64,000 bases of DNA. Source: Tilletiopsis washingtonensis. Taxonomy: Eukaryota > Basidiomycota > Exobasidiomycetes > Entylomatales. The first letter of the stretch is position 1. Every line of letters starts with the position of its first letter. A program made the position numbers and the translations under genes. Positions 55,201-64,000 of this stretch are shown piece by piece. The notes under the pieces were generated by a model. It did not search any database. It was given only the letters and a program-made list of their open reading frames with translations, and had not been told where the DNA came from. The stretch covers positions 93,921-157,920 of the forward strand of contig NW_020312000.1 in assembly GCF_003144115.1 (NCBI RefSeq), in the 5' to 3' direction.

Positions 55201-56700
55201 TCAGATCTTCTTTGGCCGCCGCTTGACCTGTGCGCGGTAGGATGTCAGCAAGCGGCGGAGGAGCATGCCCTACGGCGACGCACCTCTTCGTCCGTGCACG
55301 AGTGCAGGAAGATCTTGTTGGTGTTGGAGCCGCTCGGCGGAGCAAAGGAGTGGCCCTTGTGCCAGTCGTAGCTCACTGCGAGACTCGTCAGCATGTGCGT
55401 GAGGCCGGCGAGTCGCAGCTTGCGACGCACCAGCATATGCGAAGATCGAGCCCGTGCGGTTGAAGGCCGACGCTGCGATCGGCGAGCCCTTGCTGTCGAA
55501 AGCTGCAGAGGCAAGGGCGTGTCAGAACGGAACAGGCCGGCGAGCACAGCGGCACACACTCTTCAGGCGCGTCTTCGAGTCCTTGTCCCAGAAGTTGATC
55601 GAGCCGTCCGAGCCGACGGTCGAGAAGGTGCCCTGCACCGGGTGGAAGGAGATGTCGTTGACGCAGAAGAGCTGCTGCGGCTCGCGGCTCGCGGCTGGCG
55701 GATCCTTGCGGTGGCACTTGAACGAGAAGTTGAGGCTGCGGCATAGAGTGTGAGAGACGGCACAGGACTGAACAGAGGGCAGACGCACTTCTTGTTCTCG
55801 TCGCGGATGTACTGGATCGCAACGCGGCCCTCGACGCTGCCGATGGCGAAGCCGGGCGGCGGTGTCGGCTGTCCTGGCTCTGGTTGCCGCTGGAACAGGG
55901 AGATGACGCGGGTCTGGTACTTGAGCGGGCTGTCCATGGTCTGCAGCACGAGAAGGTCAGCGTTGCCTCAACATCAAGAGACGCCTTGCGACGCACGATG
56001 ATCGGCACGCCTGGGTTCTGCTGCAGGTCAAAGATCTGGATCTTGCGCTCGGCAGTGCCCACGACGAGGTAGGGCCAGACGCAGTCCATCGTGTAGCAGC
56101 GCTCCGCCAGCTGCGCAGTCGAGACTGGATTCGGCTGCCGCATGTCCCAGTACTTGAAGGAACCAGCGTCAGCGCCAGACGTGCCGGATGAAAGTGCTCA
56201 GACTCACCTTGACCGTCTTGTCCCAGCTGCCCGTCGCCAGAATGCCCGCGCCCTGGTCCACCCACCGCACGCTCTTGATGGGAGCGTCGTGTGCGGCCAC
56301 CTGCTGGGCCTGGCCCGACTGCACGTCGTACAGCCGTGCAGCCTTGTCTGCGCCCGCCGAGATGATCTTCGAGCCATCCTTGCTCCACACTACGTCCAGC
56401 ACCGGCGCCTCGTGCTGGTACATGGCCTTCGGAGCTGTGCTCCCGTTCGGCTCGACGCCATAGACCCGCACCTGCGAGGCAGTCAGCACTGGCAGGAGTG
56501 AAGCGCACGGCACTGCGACGCACCGCGTTGTCCCACGAAGAGGCAGCCAGGAAATCAGCAGCGCTGGAGAAGGCGAGAGCCGAGATGCCATCCGGCGGCG
56601 GCTGCGAGACCTCAACGTCGCCGCTCGGCGCGGCAGCAGCGGTGTTGCCGAGCGTCTGCTGCGGCGCGCCGAACGAGGTGGAGTTGCCGAAGAGAGCCAT
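55201..56700 (-). CDS. RAE1: Rae1/Gle2 mRNA export factor (WD40)
   Basis: Complement exons 56700-56524, 56471-56208, 56152-55997, 55940-55789, 55735-55560, 55502-55431, 55375-55284, 55227-55201 (371 aa, as expected). Nuclear-pore WD40 propeller that binds Nup98-type GLEBS motifs and works in mRNA export and spindle assembly. Seen: a [10 protein letters not shown] start, repeat cores such as [32 protein letters not shown] and [19 protein letters not shown], the family stretches [13 protein letters not shown] and [32 protein letters not shown] and [10 protein letters not shown]. The C-terminus is [11 protein letters not shown]. One acceptor (before YWDM) ends in aag instead of cag. An alternative Met seven residues upstream (MLSRSFI) exists; the later Met fits the family better. 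Confidence 0.95.
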
Positions 56701-57268
56701 GATGAAGCTGCGCGACAGCACAACCAGGTCAGCGCTGCATCAGGTAGCCGACCGTCGCCTCGGAAGTGCAGCCCAGCGGTCCGTCAGACCTCGAGCCGCC
56801 ACGCTCGTATCAGTGCGGAGAGCAGGGAAGCTACGCTGATCGCTGGCGCGGCGCATGTGTACAGCCCGCCTTCCTTAGGGCCAGCCGCCGGCCATTTTGT
56901 TCGTATACTCACCGAGCAGCTGTGCCTAATCAGCCGCACGACGCGAGCCAGAGCAGGCGGAAGTGCCAGAACACTGCTGCAAGCACCAGAAGTCGGTACG
57001 GATGAGCGGCAAGAAGCGTGCAGGGCTGCAGTGTGCTGCGAGGTCGGAGATATGGCGGTGGTGGGAGTGGAGAAGAATGCGAGGTGCGGCCGTGCAGCAG
57101 CAGGTCGTACGTCGTGCGGCAGCAGCTGGCGCGACGCGCACGTGACGCCGCCCCGCCGCTGCCTTGTCCAAGTCCCGGGCCTCCACCGCGCGCTGAGCTG
57201 CGCACGGGCACGAGCGGCCTCCGACACATCCCTCATCGCCCTTCCACCACCACGTCCTCAGCCCCAAC
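56701..57268. promoter_or_regulatory. Divergent promoter region between RAE1 and the Aim18 homologue
   Basis: About 570 bp between two divergent start codons. The right-hand 100 bases are C-rich leader sequence of the Aim18-like gene. The middle has mixed composition with a few AT-richer spots (near 56890). No motif stands out. Confidence 0.4.
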
Positions 57269-58321
57269 ATGTCACTACTGCAGCCTCTACGTGCAGTGCG
57301 AGCACCGGCGCCGCTGCGCAGCTCGCTCCGCCAGTACGCCACCGCTGCGCCGCGAGCCGGGCCGGCGCCACGCCGCCTGCCGCCGCCCGTGCGGAGACGC
57401 AACGTCGGCGTGCCCGTCACGCTTGCCATCCTGACAGTCGGCGGCGCCGCTGCCTTCTTCCTCTCGCCGTCCGCACATGCAGATGCTGCAGTGGCCGTGC
57501 CTCTGTCAGCAACGGCGGCCGCAGCCCTGCAGCCTCCCGTCTTGCCCGCCACGACGCGCCGCGAGCCTGCGACTGGCACCGAGCTGCCGCTCACCCTCAC
57601 GCTCGACGCGCTGCCACGCACTCGCCTGCATCTCGTCGGTCTCGGAGCACGAAGCGTATCATTTCTATCGATCCGCGTCTACGTGGCCGGCGTCTACATC
57701 GAGGAGCGGGCGCTGCCGCTGGTGGCGAAGCTGACGCGCGACGGGCGGAGCACGGAGGATGTCGCACGCGAGGTGCTGCGTGCTGGACATGCTTGCGTTG
57801 TCCGCATCGGTGCGTTGCGTTGCTCCTTGTCTGCCTCGTATCTACTGATGCAGTACGCCACTTGCAGTTCCCGTGCGCAGCACCGACATGTCACACCTGC
57901 GCGACGGCTTCCTGCGCTCCCTCTCTGCCCGTGCAAAGTCGGCGCGTGCAGCGCATGCCCTGACCGAGGCCGACGAGCTGTCGCTCGAGGCCCAGCTCGA
58001 GGCACTGCGAGCCGTCTTCCCGAAGCATGCGGTACCGAAGGGCGACGCACTCGACCTCGTCTTCGCCAACAAGACGCTCGACGTGCGCTGGCACGAGGAG
58101 CGCCTCGGCCGCGTGCGAGGCCCGCGAGGCGAGAAGTGGACGGGCATCGCCGAGCTGCTGCTGGCATACGTCGCTGACAAGAGCGAGATCTCTAGGCCGG
58201 TGAGTGCCGCCTGCCCGCGCCGTGGACCTGGTGCTTTCTGACTCGGCCGTTTCAGATTAAGGACAGCGTCGTCGAGGGCTTTGCGCACATCGCAAAGACC
58301 GGCGCGGCTGCGACGGCCTAA
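57269..58321 (+). CDS. AIM18: Aim18/Aim46-type chalcone-isomerase-like mitochondrial protein
   Basis: Exons 57269-57809, 57868-58199, 58256-58321 (312 aa). The Arg/Ala/Ser-rich N-terminus is a mitochondrial presequence, followed by a single hydrophobic helix (about 47-66, VGVPVTLAILTVGGAAAFFL). From residue 110 the chalcone-isomerase fold appears: LHLVGLGARSVSFLSIRVYV, AGVYIEE, then VPVRSTDMSHLRDGFLRSL and, near the end, IKDSVVEGFAHIAKT. Fungal members (Aim18, Aim46) sit in the inner membrane and bind heme; enzyme activity on chalcones is not expected. The acceptor at 57867 was chosen over cag at 57853 because only it gives RIVPVRSTDMSHL in frame. Confidence 0.9.
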
Positions 58322-58515
58322 GGTTGGGCACACAATCACTATACCTGAGCTCGGGCGGGCGAGATGATGACAATGCGAGCATGCTGTAATACACGTGTGA
58401 TGGCGGCTCGAGACTGAAGCTGCGCCGGTCGGTTCGACAAGGGCGAAGGCTGATGACGTTGGATGGTGTCGAGCAAACGTCGACACGAGAGGGTGAGAAA
58501 GAGCAACAGCGGAGC

Positions 58516-61446
58516 TCACAGCTCGCTGCGGAGCAGGACCTTGTCTGCGAGAGCGGTCGTGTTAGCCGTCGGGAGCGGACAGCAGCGAGGGCAGCTTTCC
58601 GGACTCACAGCAGTCCTCATCGTACGCCTTGTCGCCGCGGATGAAGAAGTTGGGGCTCTCGAACGGCCGGCGGCAGGCCTCGCACACGAAGCAGTGCGGG
58701 TGCCACTTGCCGCGCAGCGCCGAGATGATGTCGCCGTCGGCGATGGGCTGCCGGCAGCCTTTGCAGCGCGGCTTGTGCAGGTTGATGTGGCACTGCTCGG
58801 GCGGTCAGCACAGGCCAGAAGACGTCTGGCAGCGAGCCGGCGCACCTTCTCGCAGTAAGGGTAGCCCTTCCAGACGACGAACTCGCGTCCGCCAGCGCGT
58901 ATGTTGCCTTCTTCGTCCACGCCCAGGCCGTTTGGGTCCGCGCCTGCGACGCTGCCGGCAGCTTTCGGATCGAGGAACGGGTCGCCGCAGTTTGCGCAGA
59001 AGAAGTGCAGGTCGTGATAGCTGCGCTCGGCGCTAGCATTCGGGTCGTCTGTCGCGCCCACGAGCTGCGGGTCGCTGATGGTGATGAAGCGCTCGTCCAC
59101 GATGGGCGTGCGGCAGTGGAAGCAGCGGCGACTGAACAGCTCGTGGTAGTCGAAGTGGCAGAAGGCCTTGCCCTCGTGCTCGTAGAAGGCCACGTGCTCG
59201 AGCGGCTCAGAGCAATGCGAGCAGGCAAAGCAGGCCGGGTGGAAGCGCTGGCCCATGGCCGAGACGACGCGCCCGCCGATCCACTTGCCACACGTGCCGC
59301 AGCCATAGCCGGACCCGAGCGTCGGTGCCGACGCCGCATCGGAGCCGTTGATGCCGCCCGTGCCACGCACAGTGGAGGCAGGCGATGCCGACGGCGACAC
59401 ACGCTGCGGCGAGGCCAGTGGACCAGAGTGCGAGATGCTGATGCTCGGCTTGATCGCGCTGACGGCCTCGTCGTCCTCGTCGTCGACGCCTGCGATTGAG
59501 ATCGACGGTCCAGACACAGCGATGGACGGCGCACCATCGGAGTGCTGTCCGACCGCGATAGAAGGCGCAGGTGGGCTCGGTTGCACAGAGATGCTCTGCG
59601 GCGCGTCGGCCACGACAGAGATGCTGGGCATGGCGCGAGAGGGCTGGCCAACGACGATCGTAGGACCACGAGCCGGCGAAGTCGGCGGATCGTCAACAAA
59701 GCTGATCGTGGGCATCGGCGGCTTGGTGTCTGGAGGCGGGCTGTGGATGACTGGAATGCTGGCAGGGCTCGCGAGCACAACAGATGCCGGCCTTGGCGTC
59801 GCACGTGCAGACGGAGTCGGGGTGACGTTGCTCGGACCGGGCGTGCTCGCTCGACGCTCGCGACCCGACACGAGGTCATCGCGTGGGCCTCGCGATGAGG
59901 GTCGTGGTGGCGGCGGCATGGGCACTTGCACCTGTGCGCTGCCACTCGCACCCGCAGACCCAGACGGCGACATGCCAATCTGTGCAAAGTCACGCGTGAC
60001 GCTGTCGATCGAGTCGACAGAGCCGCTCGTGCTCGGCACGCTCTGGATGCTCGGCGACGGAGGCACACTGCCGCGTGGCGGAAAGTACTGCTGCGTGGAG
60101 GGAGACGACGGAACGCTGCTGGAACTGGGCGACATGCTGTTCTGCGCTGCGATGCGGCCGAGCGTGCCAGTGCCTCGCCGAGGAGGACCGCGAGCCATGA
60201 GCGCATCGGCAGCCATGCGCAGACTGTCGGCACGATTGATCGACTGCGCTGGAAGCACACCGGACGGAGGAGGCATGACGGGCGATGCACCAGGCGGCGG
60301 CTGCGGCAGAGTCCGACGCACCGACGGCGCACTCGTCAGGCCGCCGCCTGCAGGCGATGGCAGCGAGGGAGAGCGTGCTGGCGGAGGCATGGGCGCGCCG
60401 CCGGGCTGCGGCAGTGGCCGGCCGCCTGGGACAGGAGAAGCACCTGGTGGTGCGGGCTGTGCGTACACGTGCGGCGGAGCGGCGCCTGTGTATGGCGCAT
60501 GACCAGGACTTGGCAGCGGCGGCTGCTGCCACGGTGCCGGAGCGTAGGTGACCGGAGAGGACGGGTACGAGGAGTGCGGTGGTGCATACGCTGCGTGAGC
60601 CGGCGGAGCTGCATAGTAGGGAGCTTGTGGCGGCGTTGCGGCGCCCGGCCAGGGAGCACCTGCAGGCGGAGCGCCATGCTGGTACTGCTGCGGCGGCGGA
60701 TGTCCATGCCAGCCATGCACGGCAGGCTGCTGGCCGTGCGGCGGCTGGTAGTGCTGCTGCTGCGCCAGATGCGCCATCTGCTGCGGATCGTGGTACGACG
60801 GCTGCGGCACGTGCGGCTGCGCATAGGCGGGATGCTGATGCTGCGGCGCATACCCGTACTGAGCCGGAGGCGGCGCAGCCTGCACGTGCGACGGACCAGG
60901 CGAGTCGTACGGCGACGTCTGCCACGGCTGCGGCGGTGGATGTGCGGCGACGCCGCCGTAGTAGCCGTGCGGGCTCGCGGACGGCACAGCGGGGCTGCTG
61001 TCGTAGCGCGCACGCGGCTGCTCGCCCGGCGCAGGCGAGGCCGAGTGCGGCGAGTAGTGCGCTGGTGGCGCCGCGTACGGAGCGGCTGTGGTCGCGGAGC
61101 TGGCGCCGCTCTCGGCCCGGCTGCGCTGGGCAGCGCGCTCGCGCGACATGGCGTTGCGGCTGACGGGCCGCTCGGGCACGTCGGCGGCCGAGGAGAGGCG
61201 TCGCTCCGGCGCAGTGCGGCTGGCCGGGCGTTCGGGCGCGGGGCTGAAGCTCGAGGGCGGCAGCTCGCCGCCGCGTGTGGCCGCGTCGAACTCGATGGAC
61301 TGCGAGCGGCCCGGCGGGATGAGGGGCGAGGAGGGGCGCGACGAGGAGGCCATGCGCGAGCGCGGCCGGGGCGGCGGCAGCTCGGGAGCGTGCGCCGCCC
61401 AGGCAGCGGCCATGTCGGGCGGCTGCGGCGAGCGAGAGCGCGACAT
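58516..61446 (-). CDS. Pro-rich protein with three C-terminal LIM domains (paxillin-like)
   Basis: Complement exons 61446-58846, 58792-58609, 58544-58516 (937 aa). The first 700 residues are Pro/Ser/Ala/Gln-rich and disordered, with repeated SISV/SIAV patches (for example [15 protein letters not shown]) just before the LIM region. LIM1 (about 715-770): [10 protein letters not shown] ... [17 protein letters not shown]2 (about 775-870, with an insertion of some 40 residues): CFHCRTPI ... [11 protein letters not shown] ... YCEKCHI. LIM3 (about 875-930): CKGCRQPI ... [14 protein letters not shown] ... DEDC. Such proteins (Pxl1 and relatives) work with actin and Rho at growth sites or the contractile ring. 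The last exon has only nine codons plus stop (YKVLLRSEL). Zinc ligands appear complete. Confidence 0.88.
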   Translation of the reverse strand: MSRSRSPQPPDMAAAWAAHAPELPPPRPRSRMASSSRPSSPLIPPGRSQSIEFDAATRGGELPPSSFSPAPERPASRTAPERRLSSAADVPERPVSRNAMSRERAAQRSRAESGASSATTAAPYAAPPAHYSPHSASPAPGEQPRARYDSSPAVPSASPHGYYGGVAAHPPPQPWQTSPYDSPGPSHVQAAPPPAQYGYAPQHQHPAYAQPHVPQPSYHDPQQMAHLAQQQHYQPPHGQQPAVHGWHGHPPPQQYQHGAPPAGAPWPGAATPPQAPYYAAPPAHAAYAPPHSSYPSSPVTYAPAPWQQPPLPSPGHAPYTGAAPPHVYAQPAPPGASPVPGGRPLPQPGGAPMPPPARSPSLPSPAGGGLTSAPSVRRTLPQPPPGASPVMPPPSGVLPAQSINRADSLRMAADALMARGPPRRGTGTLGRIAAQNSMSPSSSSVPSSPSTQQYFPPRGSVPPSPSIQSVPSTSGSVDSIDSVTRDFAQIGMSPSGSAGASGSAQVQVPMPPPPRPSSRGPRDDLVSGRERRASTPGPSNVTPTPSARATPRPASVVLASPASIPVIHSPPPDTKPPMPTISFVDDPPTSPARGPTIVVGQPSRAMPSISVVADAPQSISVQPSPPAPSIAVGQHSDGAPSIAVSGPSISIAGVDDEDDEAVSAIKPSISISHSGPLASPQRVSPSASPASTVRGTGGINGSDAASAPTLGSGYGCGTCGKWIGGRVVSAMGQRFHPACFACSHCSEPLEHVAFYEHEGKAFCHFDYHELFSRRCFHCRTPIVDERFITISDPQLVGATDDPNASAERSYHDLHFFCANCGDPFLDPKAAGSVAGADPNGLGVDEEGNIRAGGREFVVWKGYPYCEKVRRLAARRLLACADRPSSATSTCTSRAAKAAGSPSPTATSSRRCAASGTRTASCARPAAGRSRAPTSSSAATRRTMRTAVSPESCPRCCPLPTANTTALADKVLLRSEL

Positions 61447-61874
61447 GGGGCCGGGGAGAGCGTGGAGAGGGTGATGTGGGCGGAGCGCAGGCCTCGCGTG
61501 GTCGCGCTGCTTGCGTCCTCTGGCTGCGTCCAACATGTACGCGCCGCTCCGCCTCGGCGTTAGCGTGGCGCCGCGACGTGCCGGCGTGTGGTGCGTCTCG
61601 GTCCCATGCCCAGCTGCCTTCACATCAGCGCTGCCCAGCTTCTCTCGTCATGATGAGGAGCATAATCTGCAGCAAAAAATATGCGTGTAATCACGACTTC
61701 GGGCCATGGTGCTCGAGGAGCGACAGAGAAGGCGTGGCGGCCGTGGGAACAACGCGAGGCTCAGTCACGTGCTGCCCGGCCGCGGGCGAGCACAGGCACC
61801 TTTCGCGCCGGCGGCCGAGCTTCGCGTGCGTCCGCACCACCACCTCTCTCCACCCTCCACCTCGCCGGCCCACC
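61447..61874. promoter_or_regulatory. Divergent promoter region between the LIM gene and eIF2-alpha
   Basis: About 430 bp between divergent start codons. It includes an AT-richer spot (61650-61685) and a CACGTG E-box-like hexamer within GTCACGTG at 61766-61771, some 105 bases upstream of the eIF2-alpha ATG. A C/T-rich leader follows. Confidence 0.5.
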
Positions 61875-63389
61875 ATGCGCTACTACGAGCAGGCGCTGCC
61901 CGATGCCGAGGAGATCGTCATGTGCCAGGTGCGGCAGATTGCCGAGATGGGCGCCTACGTCAAGCTGCTCGAGTACGACGGCGCCGAGGGCATGATCCTC
62001 CTCTCCGAGCTCTCGCGCCGCCGCATTCGCTCCATCCAGAAGCTCATCCGTGTGGGCCGCAACGAGGTCGTCGTTGTGCTGCGTGTGGACAAGGACAAGG
62101 GTGAGTCTGGCAGGCGAGGCGCCGGGCGTCGTGTTGGCGGCGGCAGTGAAAGGCTGGAGGCGATGGGCGGCATGCAGCTCGGGCGGTGGGAAGGGCCAAT
62201 GGGTGGCGGCCGGCTGCTGTCGGAACGAAGATCTGGGCTGAGGAGGGACTTTGCTGCGCGGCGAAGTGTCAGTATGGAATGCCCGTCGTCGTTGCCATGC
62301 CTGCCGTGTAGATGGCTGTCAAGCGCGCACGATGGGGCCACATAGGCGCTGGTGTGAGAGGGGCGAGCAAGCTGCTGCGCGCAGCGAGGCAAGCTGGCTA
62401 GCTACATGGCTCTGGTCAGGCTGTAGAGCCCATCTCGGCGAGAGGCCGAGCAGCTAGTCCTCGCATTGTCCTCGCTGTGCGGCGCTCTCATCTGCTGCTT
62501 TGCGGAGCCAGGGCAGCCCGCTGACGCTCGGAGCACAGGCTACATCGACCTGTCGAAGCGGCGTGTGTCGCCGGAGGACGTGATCAAGTGCGAGGAGCGC
62601 TACAGCAAGGCCAAGGCCGTGCACAGCATCCTGTCGCACGTCGCCGGCAAGCTCAACCGGCCACTGGAGGAGCTGTATGAGGCGATCAGCTGGCCGCTCG
62701 ACCGCAAGTACGGGCACGCCTACGATGCCTTCAAGATTGCCGTGACGTGAGTCTGCGAGCTGCTGACGCTGCTGTCCGCATGCTGATAGCTTGCGCAGCG
62801 AGTCGGAGAGCGTCTTTGCTGGCCTGACGATGGACGAGGACGTGCAGCGCGAGCTGCAGGCCAACATCGCACGCCGGCTCACGCCGCAGCCGGTCAAGAT
62901 CCGTGCCGACGTCGAGGTGACGTGCTACAACGCCGCCGGCATCGACGCCATCCGTGCTGCGCTGCAGGCTGCCGAGGACATTCAGACCGAGGAGATTCCG
63001 ATCAAGGTCAAGCTCGTCGCGCCGCCGCTGTACGTGCTGATCACAAATTCGACCGACAAGGTCGGCGGCATCGAGCTGCTCGAGCAGGCCCTCGTGCGCA
63101 TCGACGAGTCGATCAAAAAGGCGGGCGGCAACCTGACCGTCAAGATGAAGGTGAGTGGCGCTGAGCACCTGCGACTGCTCGGCTGCAGCTCACACGCCGC
63201 ACGTCTCTCAGCCAAAGGCGGTGTCCGAGTCCGAGGACCAGGAGCTGGAGCAGCTCATGGCACGCGTGGAGAAGGAGAACGCGCAGGTCGAGGGCGACGA
63301 GTGAGCTACTGACGTGCGCCCGCTCGCAAGACATCTGCTGACGTCGTCTCTCTCTCTCTCTCTCTCGCAGCGACTCGGAGGAGGAGTAG
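61875..63389 (+). CDS. SUI2: Translation initiation factor eIF2 subunit alpha
   Basis: Exons 61875-62100, 62539-62746, 62799-63150, 63212-63300, 63371-63389 (297 aa). Part of the eIF2 complex that brings initiator Met-tRNA to the ribosome. The S1-type domain is at about 10-85 ([20 protein letters not shown]) and contains the kinase target loop [13 protein letters not shown]; the regulatory serine (Ser51 in mammals) is Ser47 in this numbering. A helical domain follows, then the gamma-binding alpha/beta domain with [19 protein letters not shown] and [18 protein letters not shown]. The C-terminus is acidic (DDSEEE). The first intron is 438 nt, long for this locus. Intron 4 ends in a (TC)10 pyrimidine tract. 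The start, directly MRYYEQALP, matches the usual family start. Confidence 0.97.
63347..63366 (+). repeat. (TC)10 dinucleotide tract at the 3' end of eIF2-alpha intron 4
   Basis: Ten TC units directly before the gcag acceptor at 63370, acting as an unusually long polypyrimidine tract. Confidence 0.9.
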
Positions 63390-63667
63390 AGACGCAGCTA
63401 GGCAGCTGGCATCGGTGCGCGGCCGTCGCTGATTGGCGAATGCCTTGTTGGGCACTTCAGAAATGCGATCGCTGCACTCCGACTGACCACCGTCAGCACA
63501 CACGAGTCGCTAAGATGGATGCATTTCGCGGCTTCGCGGAAGAGGGGAGGGGAGACTCGAGACTGGACGGGTACGGGAACAGAGAACGGACCGAAGATTA
63601 GAGGATCGGGGAGCGAGGATGAGACTCGGGTTACCACAGAGCAGTGAACCATGGTACACTAGTTGAA

Positions 63668-64000
63668 CTAATCCGGACTGTCGTACGGCGCCGGAGCGGA
63701 AGGCCGCGGCGGCGTCGACGGCGGCGGAGACCACGCCTGCTGCTGGTACTGCTGCTCCTGCTGCTGCGGCGGCGTACGCCGTTTGAAGTGATACGGCTGC
63801 TGCGGCGGCGGCGACGACCATGCCGACTGCCGTGGCTGCTGCTGCTGCACGCCGAAGCCGAAGTAGCGCTGCTGCTGCGGCTGCTGCTGCTGCTGCTGCT
63901 GTCCATAAGGAGCGGCCCAGGGCTGCTGCTGCTGCTGCGGCGGCGGCGGCGGCGGAGCGAAGTTGTGCTGTCCATACGGAGCGGCCCAGGGCTGCTGCTG
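63668..64000 (-). CDS. 3' end of a Gln/Pro-rich protein gene (partial)
   Basis: The stop is at 63668-63670 and the frame is open to the window edge (about 110 codons). Two copies of a QQQPWAAPYGQ unit are separated by NFAPPPPPP, followed by poly-Gln, RYFGFGV, SAWSSPPPQQPYHFKRRTPP and the ending PAPYDSPD. It is a low-complexity, probably disordered tail of a larger protein, of a kind common in RNA-binding or prion-like proteins. The function cannot be told from this fragment. It is convergent with eIF2-alpha (about 280 bp between stops). The reading frame is supported by the repeated coding unit and by codons varying at third positions. Confidence 0.6.
   Translation of the reverse strand, partial: QQQPWAAPYGQHNFAPPPPPPQQQQQPWAAPYGQQQQQQQPQQQRYFGFGVQQQQPRQSAWSSPPPQQPYHFKRRTPPQQQEQQYQQQAWSPPPSTPPRPSAPAPYDSPD

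Noticed and set aside
59926-61563. 545-codon + frame opposite the LIM-domain gene
   Set aside because: Almost pure Arg/Ala/Gly/Cys sequence mirroring the Pro/Ser/Ala-rich coding strand; no domain.

Overview
This window is nuclear DNA from a GC-rich fungus, most likely a basidiomycete (Ustilaginomycotina or a similarly GC-rich smut or yeast relative; the sequence alone does not fix the genus). The evidence is dense genes on both strands, many introns of about 45-75 nt with donors mostly gtgagt/gtgcgt and a ctgac-like branch site shortly before the cag acceptor, strong G/C third positions, and the families present (SPX-ankyrin Pho81, Tea4/Bud14, GPI-anchored Ser-rich wall proteins, Aim18). I joined exons by hand. 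For every complete gene below the summed exon length is a multiple of three, and the product length fits the family where one is known.

Layout from left to right: USP7/Ubp15 deubiquitinase (775-5012, +); EST1/SMG6-like PIN-domain protein (5930-9476, +); Pex11-like protein (9660-10893, -); a CpG-depleted non-coding patch followed by an intron-containing tRNA-Ile(AAT) (11645-11737, +); Rsm1/NIPA-type zinc-finger protein (11851-12841, +); a large secreted repeat protein (12981-15807, -); PHO81 (17410-21446, -); exportin CRM1/XPO1 (22961-27212, +); GPN1 GTPase (27557-29043, +); GH92 alpha-mannosidase (29188-32563, -); a (CAG)29 microsatellite; a GPI-anchored wall protein (33659-34397, -); Tea4/Bud14 polarity scaffold (36562-41338, -) divergent from ADE2 (42202-44462, +); a gene-poor 2.7 kb block; a secreted M43 metalloprotease (47270-48397, +); an MDR-type oxidoreductase (48918-50376, +); DDX47/Rrp3 helicase (50467-52065, -) divergent from an inner-membrane Mmc1-like protein (52310-55080, +); RAE1/Gle2 (55201-56700, -) divergent from an Aim18 homologue (57269-58321, +); a LIM-domain protein (58516-61446, -) divergent from eIF2-alpha (61875-63389, +); and the 3' end of a Gln/Pro-rich gene running off the window (63668-64000, -).

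Most genes are housekeeping: nuclear export (CRM1, RAE1, Rsm1-like), GTPase-assisted RNA polymerase assembly (GPN1), ribosome biogenesis (DDX47), translation initiation (eIF2-alpha), purine synthesis (ADE2), phosphate sensing (PHO81) and cell polarity (Tea4, LIM protein). The accessory signal lies in four secreted or wall genes (repeat protein, GH92, GPI protein, M43 protease) and in their long flanking non-coding stretches. I found no CRISPR array and no intact mobile element, and no operon-like clustering beyond shared divergent promoters. The most unusual items are the secreted repeat protein with Arg-Asp-delimited modules, the CpG-depleted patch beside the tRNA, a perfect inverted repeat in the TEA4-ADE2 intergenic region, and several start codons cut off in 3-6 nt first exons.
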